Origin: an uncultured Oscillibacter sp.
GTDB lineage: Bacteria; Bacillota; Clostridia; Oscillospirales; Oscillospiraceae
Assembly (NCBI GenBank): GCA_937884915.1
Contig: CALAAN010000023.1
Span: forward strand, 1-13,876
Length of the DNA: 13,876 nucleotides
Reading direction: 5' to 3'
Numbering within the stretch: position 1 is the first letter of the stretch; every line of letters begins with the position of its first letter. The notes below the pieces were generated by a model. That model made no database searches and had not been told where the DNA came from. It saw only the letters and a program-made list of their open reading frames with translations. The position numbers and the translations under genes are program-made. Shown here one piece after another: positions 1-5,942 of the stretch.

Positions 1-610
1 GATCGACTGCGGCGCGAACGCCGAGTGCACGGTCGAATACCTGCTGCAATTCGCCTACCTTGGCAGCTACTACGCGCAGAAGGTGCTCGGTGTCGAGAAC
101 CCGCGCGTCGGCCTTTTGAACATCGGCGCGGAGGAGAGCAAGGGCGACACGCTGCGCCGCGAGACGTATCAGAAGCTCAAGGAAGCGGGCGAGGTGGGGC
201 ATCTCAACTTCACCGGCAATATTGAAGCCAAGGAAGCGATGCTCGGCGAGTGCGACGTCATCGTCGCCGACGGCTACAGCGGCAACATCATGCTCAAGAG
301 CATCGAGGGCACGGGCAAGCTCCTTTCCATCAAATTGAAGGAAATGCTCCTGCACAGCATGGGTACGAAGCTGGCGGCGCTGCTGCTCAAGGGCCAGCTC
401 GGTGATTTTAAGAAAATGCTCGACGCGAACGAGGTCGGCGGCACGGCGCTGCTCGGCATCTCGAAGCCGGTCGTCAAGGCGCACGGCAGCGCGAGCGAGG
501 TCGGCATCTGCAACGCGGTGCGTCAGGCGATGGAGGTCGCGCGCAGCGGCATCATCGACGACATCACGCAAAACATCGACAAGATGCGCATTGAACAGAA
601 GGCAGAATAA
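1..610 (+). CDS. plsX: Phosphate acyltransferase PlsX (3' part, 5' end outside window)
   Basis: PlsX makes acyl-phosphate from acyl-ACP, the first step of the PlsX/PlsY route to phosphatidic acid; it is a peripheral membrane enzyme. The frame is open from base 2 and gives 202 residues before the TAA, against roughly 330-340 for the family, so about the C-terminal 60% is present. Family landmarks seen are DCGANAECTVEYLLQFAYLG near the left edge, GLLNIGAEESKGD, and the VADGYSGNIMLKSIEG segment. Its neighbours acpP and rnc are the usual companions of plsX in Firmicutes, but fabD and fabG, often placed between plsX and acpP, are absent here. A promoter lies between this gene and acpP, so acpP need not depend on plsX transcription. 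Identification is confident; the true start cannot be seen. Confidence 0.95.
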   Translation, partial: IDCGANAECTVEYLLQFAYLGSYYAQKVLGVENPRVGLLNIGAEESKGDTLRRETYQKLKEAGEVGHLNFTGNIEAKEAMLGECDVIVADGYSGNIMLKSIEGTGKLLSIKLKEMLLHSMGTKLAALLLKGQLGDFKKMLDANEVGGTALLGISKPVVKAHGSASEVGICNAVRQAMEVARSGIIDDITQNIDKMRIEQKAE

Positions 611-640
611 CGCGAATGCCAAAAAGCGGCAAAATGGGTA

Positions 641-669
641 TTGACAGTGCAGTGCCTTTGCCGTATCAT
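641..669 (+). promoter_or_regulatory. Sigma-A type promoter for acpP
   Basis: A perfect -35 TTGACA at 641-646 and a -10 TATCAT at 664-669 are separated by 17 bp. Transcription would start near 676, about 30 nt before the acpP ATG. It lies just after the plsX stop, so acpP and probably rnc have their own promoter. Confidence 0.8.
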
Positions 670-707
670 TTGGAAGAACCAAAACCGTGAGAGGAAGTAT
701 AAAACTT

Positions 708-953
708 ATGAGCCCCGAAGAAATTTTCAAAACGATGCAGAAGCTGATCGTGGAGCAGTTCGCACTTGACCCCGATGAGGTCACGATGGACAGCTCTTTT
801 GAGGAAGATCTTGGCGCCGACTCCGTGGACCTTGTCGAACTGGTGATGGCCATGGAGGAAGAGTTTGAGCTCGATGAGATCCCCGAAGAGGAGCTCACCT
901 CGCTCAAGACGGTGGGCGACTGCGTGCGCTACCTGAGCACGAAGCTCGGTTAA
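708..953 (+). CDS. acpP: Acyl carrier protein
   Basis: Small acidic carrier that holds growing fatty acyl chains on a 4'-phosphopantetheine arm for fatty acid synthesis and for PlsX. The protein is 81 aa, the usual ACP length. The attachment motif is LGADSVDLVEL with the modified serine at residue 39, followed by the typical acidic helix (MAMEEEFELDEIPEEE). I chose the ATG at 708 over an upstream in-frame GTG at 687, because AGAGGAAG at 690-697 sits about 10 nt before 708 and the GTG would add a non-family extension that includes the ribosome binding site. A strong promoter precedes it and an intrinsic terminator follows. Confidence 0.95.
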   Translation: MSPEEIFKTMQKLIVEQFALDPDEVTMDSSFEEDLGADSVDLVELVMAMEEEFELDEIPEEELTSLKTVGDCVRYLSTKLG

Positions 954-961
954 GAAGAAAA

Positions 962-994
962 AAGCCGCCCCGCTTTGCGCGGGGCGTCCTTTTA
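962..994 (+). terminator. Intrinsic terminator after acpP
   Basis: An 8-bp GC stem (CGCCCCGC 966-973 / GCGGGGCG 979-986) with a 5-nt loop is followed by TCCTTTTA. It lies between acpP and rnc, so it probably reduces rather than abolishes rnc transcription, since no separate rnc promoter was seen. It is only a few bases from the rnc ribosome binding site. Confidence 0.7.
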
Positions 995-1009
995 TCAGGA
1001 GGAAAAACC

Positions 1010-1696
1010 ATGCAGGCCTTGGAAGAAAAGCTGCAATATCATTTTAAAAATCCGGCGCTGCTCGAAGAGGCGCTGCGCCACAGCTCGTATGCCAACGAGC
1101 ACCGCGGCGCGAACTTTTTCAGCAACGAGCGCCTGGAATTTTTAGGCGACAGCGTGCTCGGCTTTGTGACGGCGGAGTATCTGTTTGCCAAGCATCCCAC
1201 CGCGCCGGAGGGAGAGCTGACGCGCATCCGCGCGCTGCTCGTGTGCGAGGACAGCCTGCACGAGGTCGCGCAGCGTCTGGAGCTCGGAAAATACTTAAAG
1301 CTCGGCAACGGCGAGGAGAGCTGCGGCGGCCGCACGCGTCCGTCGATTCTGGCCGACGCGACCGAGGCGGTGTTTGCCGCGGTGTATCTTGACGGCGGCA
1401 TCAGCGCGGCCAGCGCGCTCATCCACCGCGTGCTGCTCGACACCGAGCGCGAGGAGGTCGCCGAGGAAAAGCGCCGCGACTACAAGACCATCTTGCAGGA
1501 ATTCGTGCAGCGCACGCCGAACCGGACGCTTTCCTACCGCCTGTTTGGCGAGAGCGGTCCCGACCACGACAAGACGTTTTACTTTGAAGTCCTGCTCAAC
1601 GGCGGCGCCGTGGGCAAGGGTGCGGGCCGCAGCAAGAAGGAAGCCGAGCAGATGGCCGCAAAGGACGCGCTCGAAAAGCTGACGAATCAGCGGTAA
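1010..1696 (+). CDS. rnc: Ribonuclease III
   Basis: Double-strand-specific endoribonuclease that processes rRNA precursors and structured mRNAs. The protein is 228 aa, normal for the family. The N-terminal catalytic domain carries the signature NERLEFLGDSVLGF (residues 39-52) with metal ligands E40, E43 and D47, and a second acidic pair D116 and E119 in ILADATEAVFA. The C-terminal double-stranded RNA binding domain starts near residue 157 (DYKTILQEFVQ) and ends with the GAGRSKKEAEQMAAKDAL helix. An AGGAGG at 997-1002 is spaced 7 nt before the ATG. In many Firmicutes rnc is followed by smc and ftsY; here a pseudogene and a terminator follow, so the usual neighbourhood is broken. Confidence 0.97.
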   Translation: MQALEEKLQYHFKNPALLEEALRHSSYANEHRGANFFSNERLEFLGDSVLGFVTAEYLFAKHPTAPEGELTRIRALLVCEDSLHEVAQRLELGKYLKLGNGEESCGGRTRPSILADATEAVFAAVYLDGGISAASALIHRVLLDTEREEVAEEKRRDYKTILQEFVQRTPNRTLSYRLFGESGPDHDKTFYFEVLLNGGAVGKGAGRSKKEAEQMAAKDALEKLTNQR

Positions 1697-1701
1697 AGCG
1701 T

Positions 1702-1999
1702 ATGATCACCGACTATAGTACCGAGCCCGTCATCAGCCTAAGGAAGCCTGAATCGGGAGACGACGAAGGGCAAATTCATCGTCCTGACGGAGAGCTGCCG
1801 CGGCGAGGGTTGCATCGCCGCGGAGATGGAACTCGCCGGCGTGCAGGCCGTGTGCAGCTTTTACGGCTTAGAGCTCTATAACTTTCTCGAGGCGGGCGAC
1901 GTGCTGGAGGAGAGCGGCTACGATGTCGCAAATCTTCGCGGCGCGAACCATGACCTCGGCAAGCTCTATATCGCGCTGGAAACAGCGCTGCGCATCTGA
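1702..1999 (+). pseudogene. Remnant of a nucleoside phosphorylase-family gene, two internal deletions
   Basis: No single frame spans this region, but three pieces match, as I recall the family, a nucleoside phosphorylase-like protein of about 250 aa. Piece 1, from ATG 1702, is a plausible N-terminus (MITDYSTEPVIS). Piece 2, in another frame from 1742, reads GSLNRETTKGKFIVLTES, the mid-protein loop after the glycine-rich FGS segment. Piece 3, contiguous with piece 2 from 1811, reads CIAAEMELAGVQAVCSFYG and runs to a normal C-terminus ending in LYIALETALRI. About 150 residues appear lost in two deletions, the first also shifting frame, so no active enzyme is expected. The second junction sits inside a perfect 9-bp inverted repeat (1798-1806 / 1815-1823). 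Identification rests on remembered family motifs. Confidence 0.7.
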
Positions 2000-2010
2000 A
2001 TAGGAATCGA

Positions 2011-2043
2011 AAACGCCGTGAGTAATCACGGCGTTTCTTTTTT
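2011..2043 (+). terminator. Strong intrinsic terminator after the rnc/pseudogene unit
   Basis: A perfect 11-bp stem (AAACGCCGTGA 2011-2021 / TCACGGCGTTT 2026-2036) with a 4-nt loop is followed by CTTTTTTT. The stop codon of the opposite-strand TSUP gene (2026-2028) lies inside the right arm, so the two convergent units share this sequence. Confidence 0.9.
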
Positions 2044-2409
2044 GCTGCTTTTCTTCTTTTCAAAGAGGATCGACAGCCCCGCGTAGAGCAAAAACAGCCC
2101 GAACGGCTTGCGGAAGACGCTGCTGTCGACCATTGTGGTGAGGAAAGCCGCGGCGAGCGCGCAGAGCGTGCCGGTCGGGATGGACGCGCGCAGAACGGTT
2201 TTGTCGAGATATCCGTTTTTGCGATGCGCAAAGAGCGAGATGCCCGCCGTCGGCAGAAAGTAGAGCAGGTTGATGGCCTGCGCCGTGCGCTGCTCCACGC
2301 CGAAAAAGAGCGTCATGCACAAAAGCAGCAGAGTCCCGCCGCCGACGCCCCAGGACGAGAGAACGCCCGTCAAAAGCCCGCAGAGCGCGGGAAAGAGCCA
2401 GTCCGTCAC
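2026..2409 (-). CDS. Half-size TSUP (TauE/SafE) permease subunit, second gene
   Basis: A 127-aa hydrophobic protein of the TSUP/TauE-SafE family, whose members move sulfur-containing anions or other organic anions across the inner membrane. Its N-terminal helix carries the glycine motif GLLTGVLSSWGVGGGTLL, which in full-length TSUP proteins starts each of two internal repeats. About four membrane segments are predicted by eye, ending in a Lys-rich tail (EKKKSSKKETP). I chose the GTG at 2409 because it overlaps the stop of the upstream half gene by 4 bp (GTGA) and has GAGG 8 nt before it; longer in-frame starts would run back through the partner gene. Substrate unknown. Confidence 0.8.
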   Translation of the reverse strand: MTDWLFPALCGLLTGVLSSWGVGGGTLLLLCMTLFFGVEQRTAQAINLLYFLPTAGISLFAHRKNGYLDKTVLRASIPTGTLCALAAAFLTTMVDSSVFRKPFGLFLLYAGLSILFEKKKSSKKETP

Positions 2410-2759
2410 AGAAGATACCTCGCCGCCCCGTAGAGCAGAAACAGCGCGAAAATGCGCTTGAGCCATGTGTTCGGCACGTCCTTGAAAAGCCAGCCGCCGA
2501 TCCATCCGCCCGCGAGCCCGCCGAGAAGGTAGGGAAGTGCCTCCTTAAGCGGCAGCGCGCCGCGGAACGCGTACACGAGCACCGACACAAGGCAGAACGG
2601 GAAGATGACGGCCACGCAGGTCGCAAGCGCCGTCTTGTCGGAAAGCTTCCCCCACGAGCGCAGCAAAAAGGCGAGCGGGATGCCGCCGCCCCCGCCGAAT
2701 AAGCCGTTCACCGTGCCCGCGATCGCGCCGCAGACGCGGTATTTGCCCTTTTCCGTCAT
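2406..2759 (-). CDS. Half-size TSUP (TauE/SafE) permease subunit, first gene
   Basis: A 117-aa membrane protein, about half the usual TSUP length of roughly 240-270. It begins with GAIAGTVNGLFGGGGGIP, the repeat-start glycine motif, followed by about three further hydrophobic segments and ending LYGAARYLL. It overlaps the next half gene by 4 bp, so the two are translationally coupled and probably form a heterodimer equivalent to one full transporter. The ribosome binding site is weak (AAGGCGGTGA). The gene lies downstream of the DUF1540 gene on the same strand with a GC hairpin between them, so it may share that transcript. Confidence 0.82.
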   Translation of the reverse strand: MTEKGKYRVCGAIAGTVNGLFGGGGGIPLAFLLRSWGKLSDKTALATCVAVIFPFCLVSVLVYAFRGALPLKEALPYLLGGLAGGWIGGWLFKDVPNTWLKRIFALFLLYGAARYLL

Positions 2760-2788
2760 GCCGTCACCGCCTTTTTCGATGCTATGTA

Positions 2789-2812
2789 GCGGCCGCCTTA
2801 AGGGGCGGCTGC
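2789..2812. repeat. GC-rich inverted repeat between the DUF1540 and TSUP genes
   Basis: GCGGCCGCC (2789-2797) faces GGCGGCTGC (2804-2812) across 6 nt, with one imperfect pair. It is not followed by a U tract in minus-strand RNA, so it is not a standard terminator for the DUF1540 gene. It may act as a processing or mRNA-stability hairpin, or simply be chance. Confidence 0.4.
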
Positions 2813-2817
2813 AAAAA

Positions 2818-3006
2818 TTACTGCTTCTTGAAGCTCTGGCAGTCGGTGCACTGGTCCATGGTGGGGTTGGCTTCGTGCGTGCCGACCTGGATGGCGTTCA
2901 GACCGCAGTACTGGGCGTCCTTGCAGTGATTGGCGCAGTTGGTCACGGCGCAGCGGATGGAGGTGTTAGGGGTGCAGGTGCAGCCGTTATTGGTATGATC
3001 GGTCAT
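2818..3006 (-). CDS. DUF1540 small cysteine-rich protein
   Basis: A 62-aa soluble protein with eight cysteines at residues 9, 11, 19, 24, 28, 34, 53 and 56. The core IRCAVTNCANHCKDAQYCGL, followed by a CxxCxSF end, fits the DUF1540 family, small Clostridial proteins presumed to bind a metal through conserved cysteines; no function is established as far as I know. GGGAGGA (3014-3020 on the plus strand) is ideally placed 7 nt before the ATG. No clear promoter consensus was found upstream. A csoR-type metal-sensor gene ends about 135 bp upstream behind a terminator. Confidence 0.85.
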   Translation of the reverse strand: MTDHTNNGCTCTPNTSIRCAVTNCANHCKDAQYCGLNAIQVGTHEANPTMDQCTDCQSFKKQ

Positions 3007-3096
3007 GGATTTGTCCTCCCAAAAAGTTGTTTTGGCGTTTGCCGCGTTTAGTTTGCGCGCATTTTTGTCCGCTATTCAAAAGGAAGAACATTCCAA

Positions 3097-3135
3097 TAAA
3101 AAACGTCCGGCTGATATTCAGCCGGACATTTTTTC
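3097..3135 (-). terminator. Terminator downstream of the CsoR-type gene (bidirectional)
   Basis: A 10-bp perfect stem (GTCCGGCTGA 3105-3114 / TCAGCCGGAC 3118-3127) is flanked by AAAAAA on the left and TTTTTT on the right, so it can stop transcription from either side. On the minus strand it closes the operon ending with the regulator gene. Confidence 0.85.
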
Positions 3136-3140
3136 ACTTG

Positions 3141-3467
3141 TCATTTTAGAAGCTCGTCGATCGCGCGGTAGAGCTCGGAGAGCGTCTCCTCGTCGTTTCG
3201 CTGGATGGCAGCGGTGACACAGGTCTCCATATGGTTGCGCAGAATCTGGCGGCCGGTCGAGCGGATGGCGGACTCCACCGCGGCGAGCTGGATCAGCACT
3301 TCGGAGCAGTCGCGATCATCCTCCACCATCTTTTTGATGGATTCGAGGTGCCCGATGGCGCGCGCAAGGCGATTGCTGATCTTTTTCGTCTGCTCGGGGT
3401 CATGAACATGCCCGTGCACGTGGGAGTGCTCGTGGCTGTGTTCATGGACGTGTTCGTGCTCGCTCAT
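3141..3467 (-). CDS. CsoR/FrmR-family metal-sensing repressor with His-rich N-terminus
   Basis: A 108-aa all-helical DNA-binding regulator of the CsoR/RcnR/FrmR (DUF156) family; these tetramers release DNA on metal or thiol-reactive signal binding. The Cu(I) ligand pattern of CsoR is kept exactly: C54, H79, C83 (25 then 4 residues apart), which argues against RcnR or FrmR types and against CstR, which lacks the histidine. An unusual 22-residue N-terminal tail contains ten histidines in alternating HxH patterns and probably binds metal. The next methionine is at residue 47, so the tail belongs to the protein. AGGAG is 6 nt before the ATG and overlaps the stop of the upstream lyase gene, indicating co-transcription. 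No copper ATPase or chaperone gene is in the window. Confidence 0.88.
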   Translation of the reverse strand: MSEHEHVHEHSHEHSHVHGHVHDPEQTKKISNRLARAIGHLESIKKMVEDDRDCSEVLIQLAAVESAIRSTGRQILRNHMETCVTAAIQRNDEETLSELYRAIDELLK

Positions 3468-3478
3468 GGCATTCTCCT

Positions 3479-5005
3479 TTAGAACTTCAGCGCGCCGACG
3501 CTCGCTTCCACGGTGCGGATATAGTCGCGGTCAATGATCTGCTGGGAGACGGCCTCAAGATACGGCGTGAGGGGCATGTCGTTGTCCATTTCGGGCACCT
3601 TGCTGCGAAGCAGGTCGTAGATGGCCTGCGTACCCCTGGCGCAGCTCTTATCCTCGTAGCAGTCGAGCGCCTGACCGTCGCAGATGAGCTCGGCGGCGAG
3701 AATATACTTGGCAAGGTGCATCGAGTCGTAGGCCTTCTTGGCGGCGTTGTAGCCCATGTTGACGTAGTCCTCCTGGTTGGCACAGGTGGTCAGATTGTCG
3801 ACCACGGCGGGGTGCGCGAGGATGCGCAGCTCGCCCTGAAGGCCCGCGGAGGCGTACTGGATCATCATAAGGCCGTTGTTGAAATCGGCGTTCTTATTGA
3901 GGAATGCCGGCAGCTCGCTCACCAAGCTGTTGAGCAGGCGGTCGATGCGGCTGTTGCTCATCTTGCAGAGGTCCGTGATCGCGATGCAGAGGTTGTCGGA
4001 CGCCATACCGGCATAGGTGCCGTCGGCGTTGCAGCCCATCAGCGCGACCGCGCCGCCGTCCTCTTCATCGAAGATGAGCGGGTTATCGACAGACGAGTTG
4101 AGCTCGATGGCGAGCGTCGTCTGCGCGTCCTTGACGGCCTTTTTGACAGGGCCGTGGAGCTGCGGCATGCAGCGGATGGACAGCGCGTCCTGCACGCGGT
4201 GGCCACGATAGCGTTCGAGCATGGGGCTGTCCTTCAAAATGGCACGGATGTTGGCTGCGGTGTTGATCTGGTCGGGGTGCGGGCGCACGGCCATCAGGCG
4301 CTCGTCCATGGCCATCAGCGTGCCCTTGAGCACTTCGAGCGTGAAAGAGCCCGCGATGTCCGCCGTCAGGCTGAGCGTCTGCGCATCGTAGATCGCGAGC
4401 GACGCGAACGCAGTGACGGACGTGGTGCCGGAGAGGATGACAAGACCCTCCTTCGAGGAGAGCACCACGGGCTTGAGGCCCGCACGCTTGAGCGCCTCTG
4501 CACCGTCAAGCGTTTCGCCCTGATAGGTGGCCTTGCCCTCGCCGATCATCACCATGCCGATGTGGCCCTCGAGCGTCAGATAGCCGACGGAGCCGTGGCC
4601 GGGGACGACGGGGCTGATGCCCGCGTTGAGCATGTCGCGGATCAGCGCAAGCGTTTCAAGACGGATGCCCGTGTGGCCGGAGCCGAAGTGGCAGAGCATG
4701 ACGAACATCATCGCACGCGTGCACTCCTCGGCGATGGGCTCGCCGACGGCGCAGGTGTGGGCGTAGATGTTGTTGCGCTGGATCGTCTCGCGGTCCTTTT
4801 CGGGGATGAACTTCTTCCAGTTGTCGCCAAGGCCCGTGGTCAGGCCGTAGATGGCCTTGCCCTCGTGGCTGAAGCGGTCGACATGGGCGCGGCAGTGATT
4901 GACACGCTCTTCGTATTCCTTGGAAAATGCGACCTTTGCGCCAAAGCGCGCGACGCTGACAAGGTCGTTGATGGTGGCGGTGCCGCCGAGGATAACAGTG
5001 TTCAT
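3479..5005 (-). CDS. Aromatic amino acid/histidine ammonia-lyase homologue lacking the MIO tripeptide
   Basis: A 508-aa protein matching the HutH/PAL fold over its whole length. Conserved landmarks are YGLTTGLG (Tyr53), the RNNIYAHT segment (His83), TGIRLE, SKEGLVILSGT, RCMPQLHGP, ELNSSVDNPL and NQEDYVNMG (Glu412). In MIO-dependent lyases GSVG is followed by ASGDLAPLAH, the Ala-Ser-Gly forming the MIO electrophile. Here GSVG (138-141) is followed directly by YLTLEGHIGMVMIGEG, so the tripeptide is cleanly absent while the flanks align without a gap. The family's NGT asparagine and QDxYSxR tyrosine are also replaced (S192, L275). Ordinary histidine deamination is therefore unlikely. Ergothionase, which eliminates trimethylamine from ergothioneine, is, as I recall, an MIO-less member of this fold and is one candidate. 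It lies between a 181-aa unknown gene (37-nt gap) and the CsoR-type gene (11-nt gap). Confidence 0.85.
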   Translation of the reverse strand: MNTVILGGTATINDLVSVARFGAKVAFSKEYEERVNHCRAHVDRFSHEGKAIYGLTTGLGDNWKKFIPEKDRETIQRNNIYAHTCAVGEPIAEECTRAMMFVMLCHFGSGHTGIRLETLALIRDMLNAGISPVVPGHGSVGYLTLEGHIGMVMIGEGKATYQGETLDGAEALKRAGLKPVVLSSKEGLVILSGTTSVTAFASLAIYDAQTLSLTADIAGSFTLEVLKGTLMAMDERLMAVRPHPDQINTAANIRAILKDSPMLERYRGHRVQDALSIRCMPQLHGPVKKAVKDAQTTLAIELNSSVDNPLIFDEEDGGAVALMGCNADGTYAGMASDNLCIAITDLCKMSNSRIDRLLNSLVSELPAFLNKNADFNNGLMMIQYASAGLQGELRILAHPAVVDNLTTCANQEDYVNMGYNAAKKAYDSMHLAKYILAAELICDGQALDCYEDKSCARGTQAIYDLLRSKVPEMDNDMPLTPYLEAVSQQIIDRDYIRTVEASVGALKF

Positions 5006-5042
5006 ATCGGATCGTACCTCTTAAAATGTGGGTTTCGCTCTC

Positions 5043-5588
5043 TTACAGGGAGCTGTCGGTCTTGTAGCCGTCGGCTTCGATGGCAATGTAGCGCCCCTTT
5101 TTACCCATCTCCATCTCGCCGTAGAACGCGACGTAGTACGGGCGGTAGAAGGGGCGGTAGGACGCGACCTCCATCGAGGTGATGATGTGGCCCGAGTGGC
5201 GGCGCATGATGCGCATGGCGACGCGCTTGGCCTGGGCAACGATCTTTTCTTTGTCAAAGGTGGAATCCTGGCACATGTCGGGATCGAGGTCGGCTTCGTA
5301 AAGCGGGAGCGGCTGCTCATGATAGCTCGCGGTGCAGCGCGTACCCTCGACGATCATGCAGATCTTCTGCGAGTTGCCGCCCATCTGGCCCTTGCGGGTG
5401 AAAAAGCGCTCCACAAGGCCAGGCTTGAAATAGGCGTCGAACACGACCTCAAAGCTCTGCAAATAGAGCTGCTTCATCGTGATCTTGCCGCCGCCGTACA
5501 TGGCCTTGCCGATCAGGTTGCCGCCGCCGCGGGCCTTGACAAAGGCCTCAGAGTCGGTCATCTTCTTTTGGGTGATTAAAACGTCCAC
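5043..5588 (-). CDS. Uncharacterised 181-aa protein, first gene of the lyase operon
   Basis: I do not recognise this family. It starts at a GTG with GGAGG 10 nt upstream; an internal ATG at codon 10 lacks a ribosome binding site. The protein is soluble-looking, with a Gly-rich N-terminal stretch (RGGGNLIGKAMYGGGK, residues 20-35), three cysteines in the central part, a basic segment (AKRVAMRIMRRHSGH), and an aromatic C-terminal segment (YRPFYRPYYVAFYGE) followed by GRYIAIEADGY. No signal peptide, membrane segment or known nucleotide-binding motif is evident. It is 37 nt upstream of the MIO-less lyase on the same strand and behind a good promoter, so it is likely co-expressed with the lyase and could be an accessory subunit or an enzyme of the same pathway. 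Confidence 0.8.
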   Translation of the reverse strand: MDVLITQKKMTDSEAFVKARGGGNLIGKAMYGGGKITMKQLYLQSFEVVFDAYFKPGLVERFFTRKGQMGGNSQKICMIVEGTRCTASYHEQPLPLYEADLDPDMCQDSTFDKEKIVAQAKRVAMRIMRRHSGHIITSMEVASYRPFYRPYYVAFYGEMEMGKKGRYIAIEADGYKTDSSL

Positions 5589-5655
5589 TGTGCGGGTTCC
5601 TCCTTATTCCTGTATGGGAGAGTAAAAAACAAATATGAAAAAGACACAGATCCGC

Positions 5656-5669
5656 AAGGATCGATCCTT
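5656..5669. promoter_or_regulatory. 14-bp perfect palindrome at the predicted transcription start
   Basis: AAGGATCGATCCTT is its own reverse complement and covers the predicted start (about 5667) of the minus-strand promoter at 5674-5702. A half-site copy (GATCC at about 5650-5654) precedes it. The position is that of a repressor operator; the regulator is unknown, and it does not look like a typical CsoR box. Confidence 0.45.
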
Positions 5670-5673
5670 ATGT

Positions 5674-5702
5674 ATCATACGCCAATCGCGGATGAATGAC
5701 AA
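5674..5702 (-). promoter_or_regulatory. Promoter for the 181-aa gene / lyase / CsoR-type operon
   Basis: On the minus strand TTGTCA (plus 5697-5702) and TATGAT (plus 5674-5679) are separated by exactly 17 bp. Transcription would begin about 80 nt upstream of the GTG of the 181-aa gene. Confidence 0.7.
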
Positions 5703-5859
5703 GCCGCATTTGCGCAGTTTCACGCGGAAGCGGAAAATGGGAAGAGAGCGCTTCTCCAACAAAAACAGTTCCGTGCGGCGCAGTCTGCTTTTGTGCAGTG
5801 TGCGAAAATATCCGACTGCTGTATTCAAAAACATTATACCGAACAACCGTTGAAAAAAG

Positions 5860-5920
5860 CGTTGAATCCATAAGGCGATTTGCGTGTCGGAACGGTCGGC
5901 GGCGCACCGCGGATTCAACG
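5860..5920. repeat. 10-bp perfect inverted repeat with 41-nt loop
   Basis: CGTTGAATCC (5860-5869) and GGATTCAACG (5911-5920) are perfect reverse complements enclosing a GC-rich loop that has a shorter internal complementarity (TGCG/CGCA). As RNA this would be a stem-loop; as DNA a pair of distant operator half-sites. Function unknown. Confidence 0.5.
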
Positions 5921-5921
5921 T

Positions 5922-5942
5922 TAATTCGTCGCTGACGAATTA
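5922..5942. promoter_or_regulatory. 9-bp dyad overlapping a minus-strand TATAAT box
   Basis: TAATTCGTC-GCT-GACGAATTA is a perfect dyad with a 3-nt centre, directly beside the preceding inverted repeat. Its right end overlaps a perfect TATAAT on the minus strand (5939-5944). It is not followed by a U tract, so it looks like an operator rather than a terminator. Confidence 0.45.

Noticed and set aside
687..707. GTG start extending acpP by 7 codons
   Set aside because: The extension would include the AGAGGAAG ribosome binding site of the ATG at 708 and is not found in ACPs.
1798..1823. Regulatory hairpin inside a functional gene
   Set aside because: It lies at the deletion junction of a pseudogene, so a by-product or cause of deletion is the simpler reading.
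2789..2812. Terminator for the DUF1540 gene
   Set aside because: The hairpin is not followed by a U tract on the minus strand and pairs better on the other strand.
3479..5005. Plain annotation as histidine ammonia-lyase hutH
   Set aside because: The MIO-forming tripeptide is missing and two further active-site residues differ; no other hut genes are nearby.
3716..5182. 488-aa open frame on the plus strand opposite the lyase gene
   Set aside because: It is the antisense shadow of a clearly conserved lyase; composition is Arg/Val/His-rich repeats typical of GC-rich reverse frames and there is no family resemblance.
5604..5918. ORFs of 72-104 aa on both strands in the divergent region
   Set aside because: Overlapping, basic, no good ribosome binding site, and they cover the promoter and palindromes.
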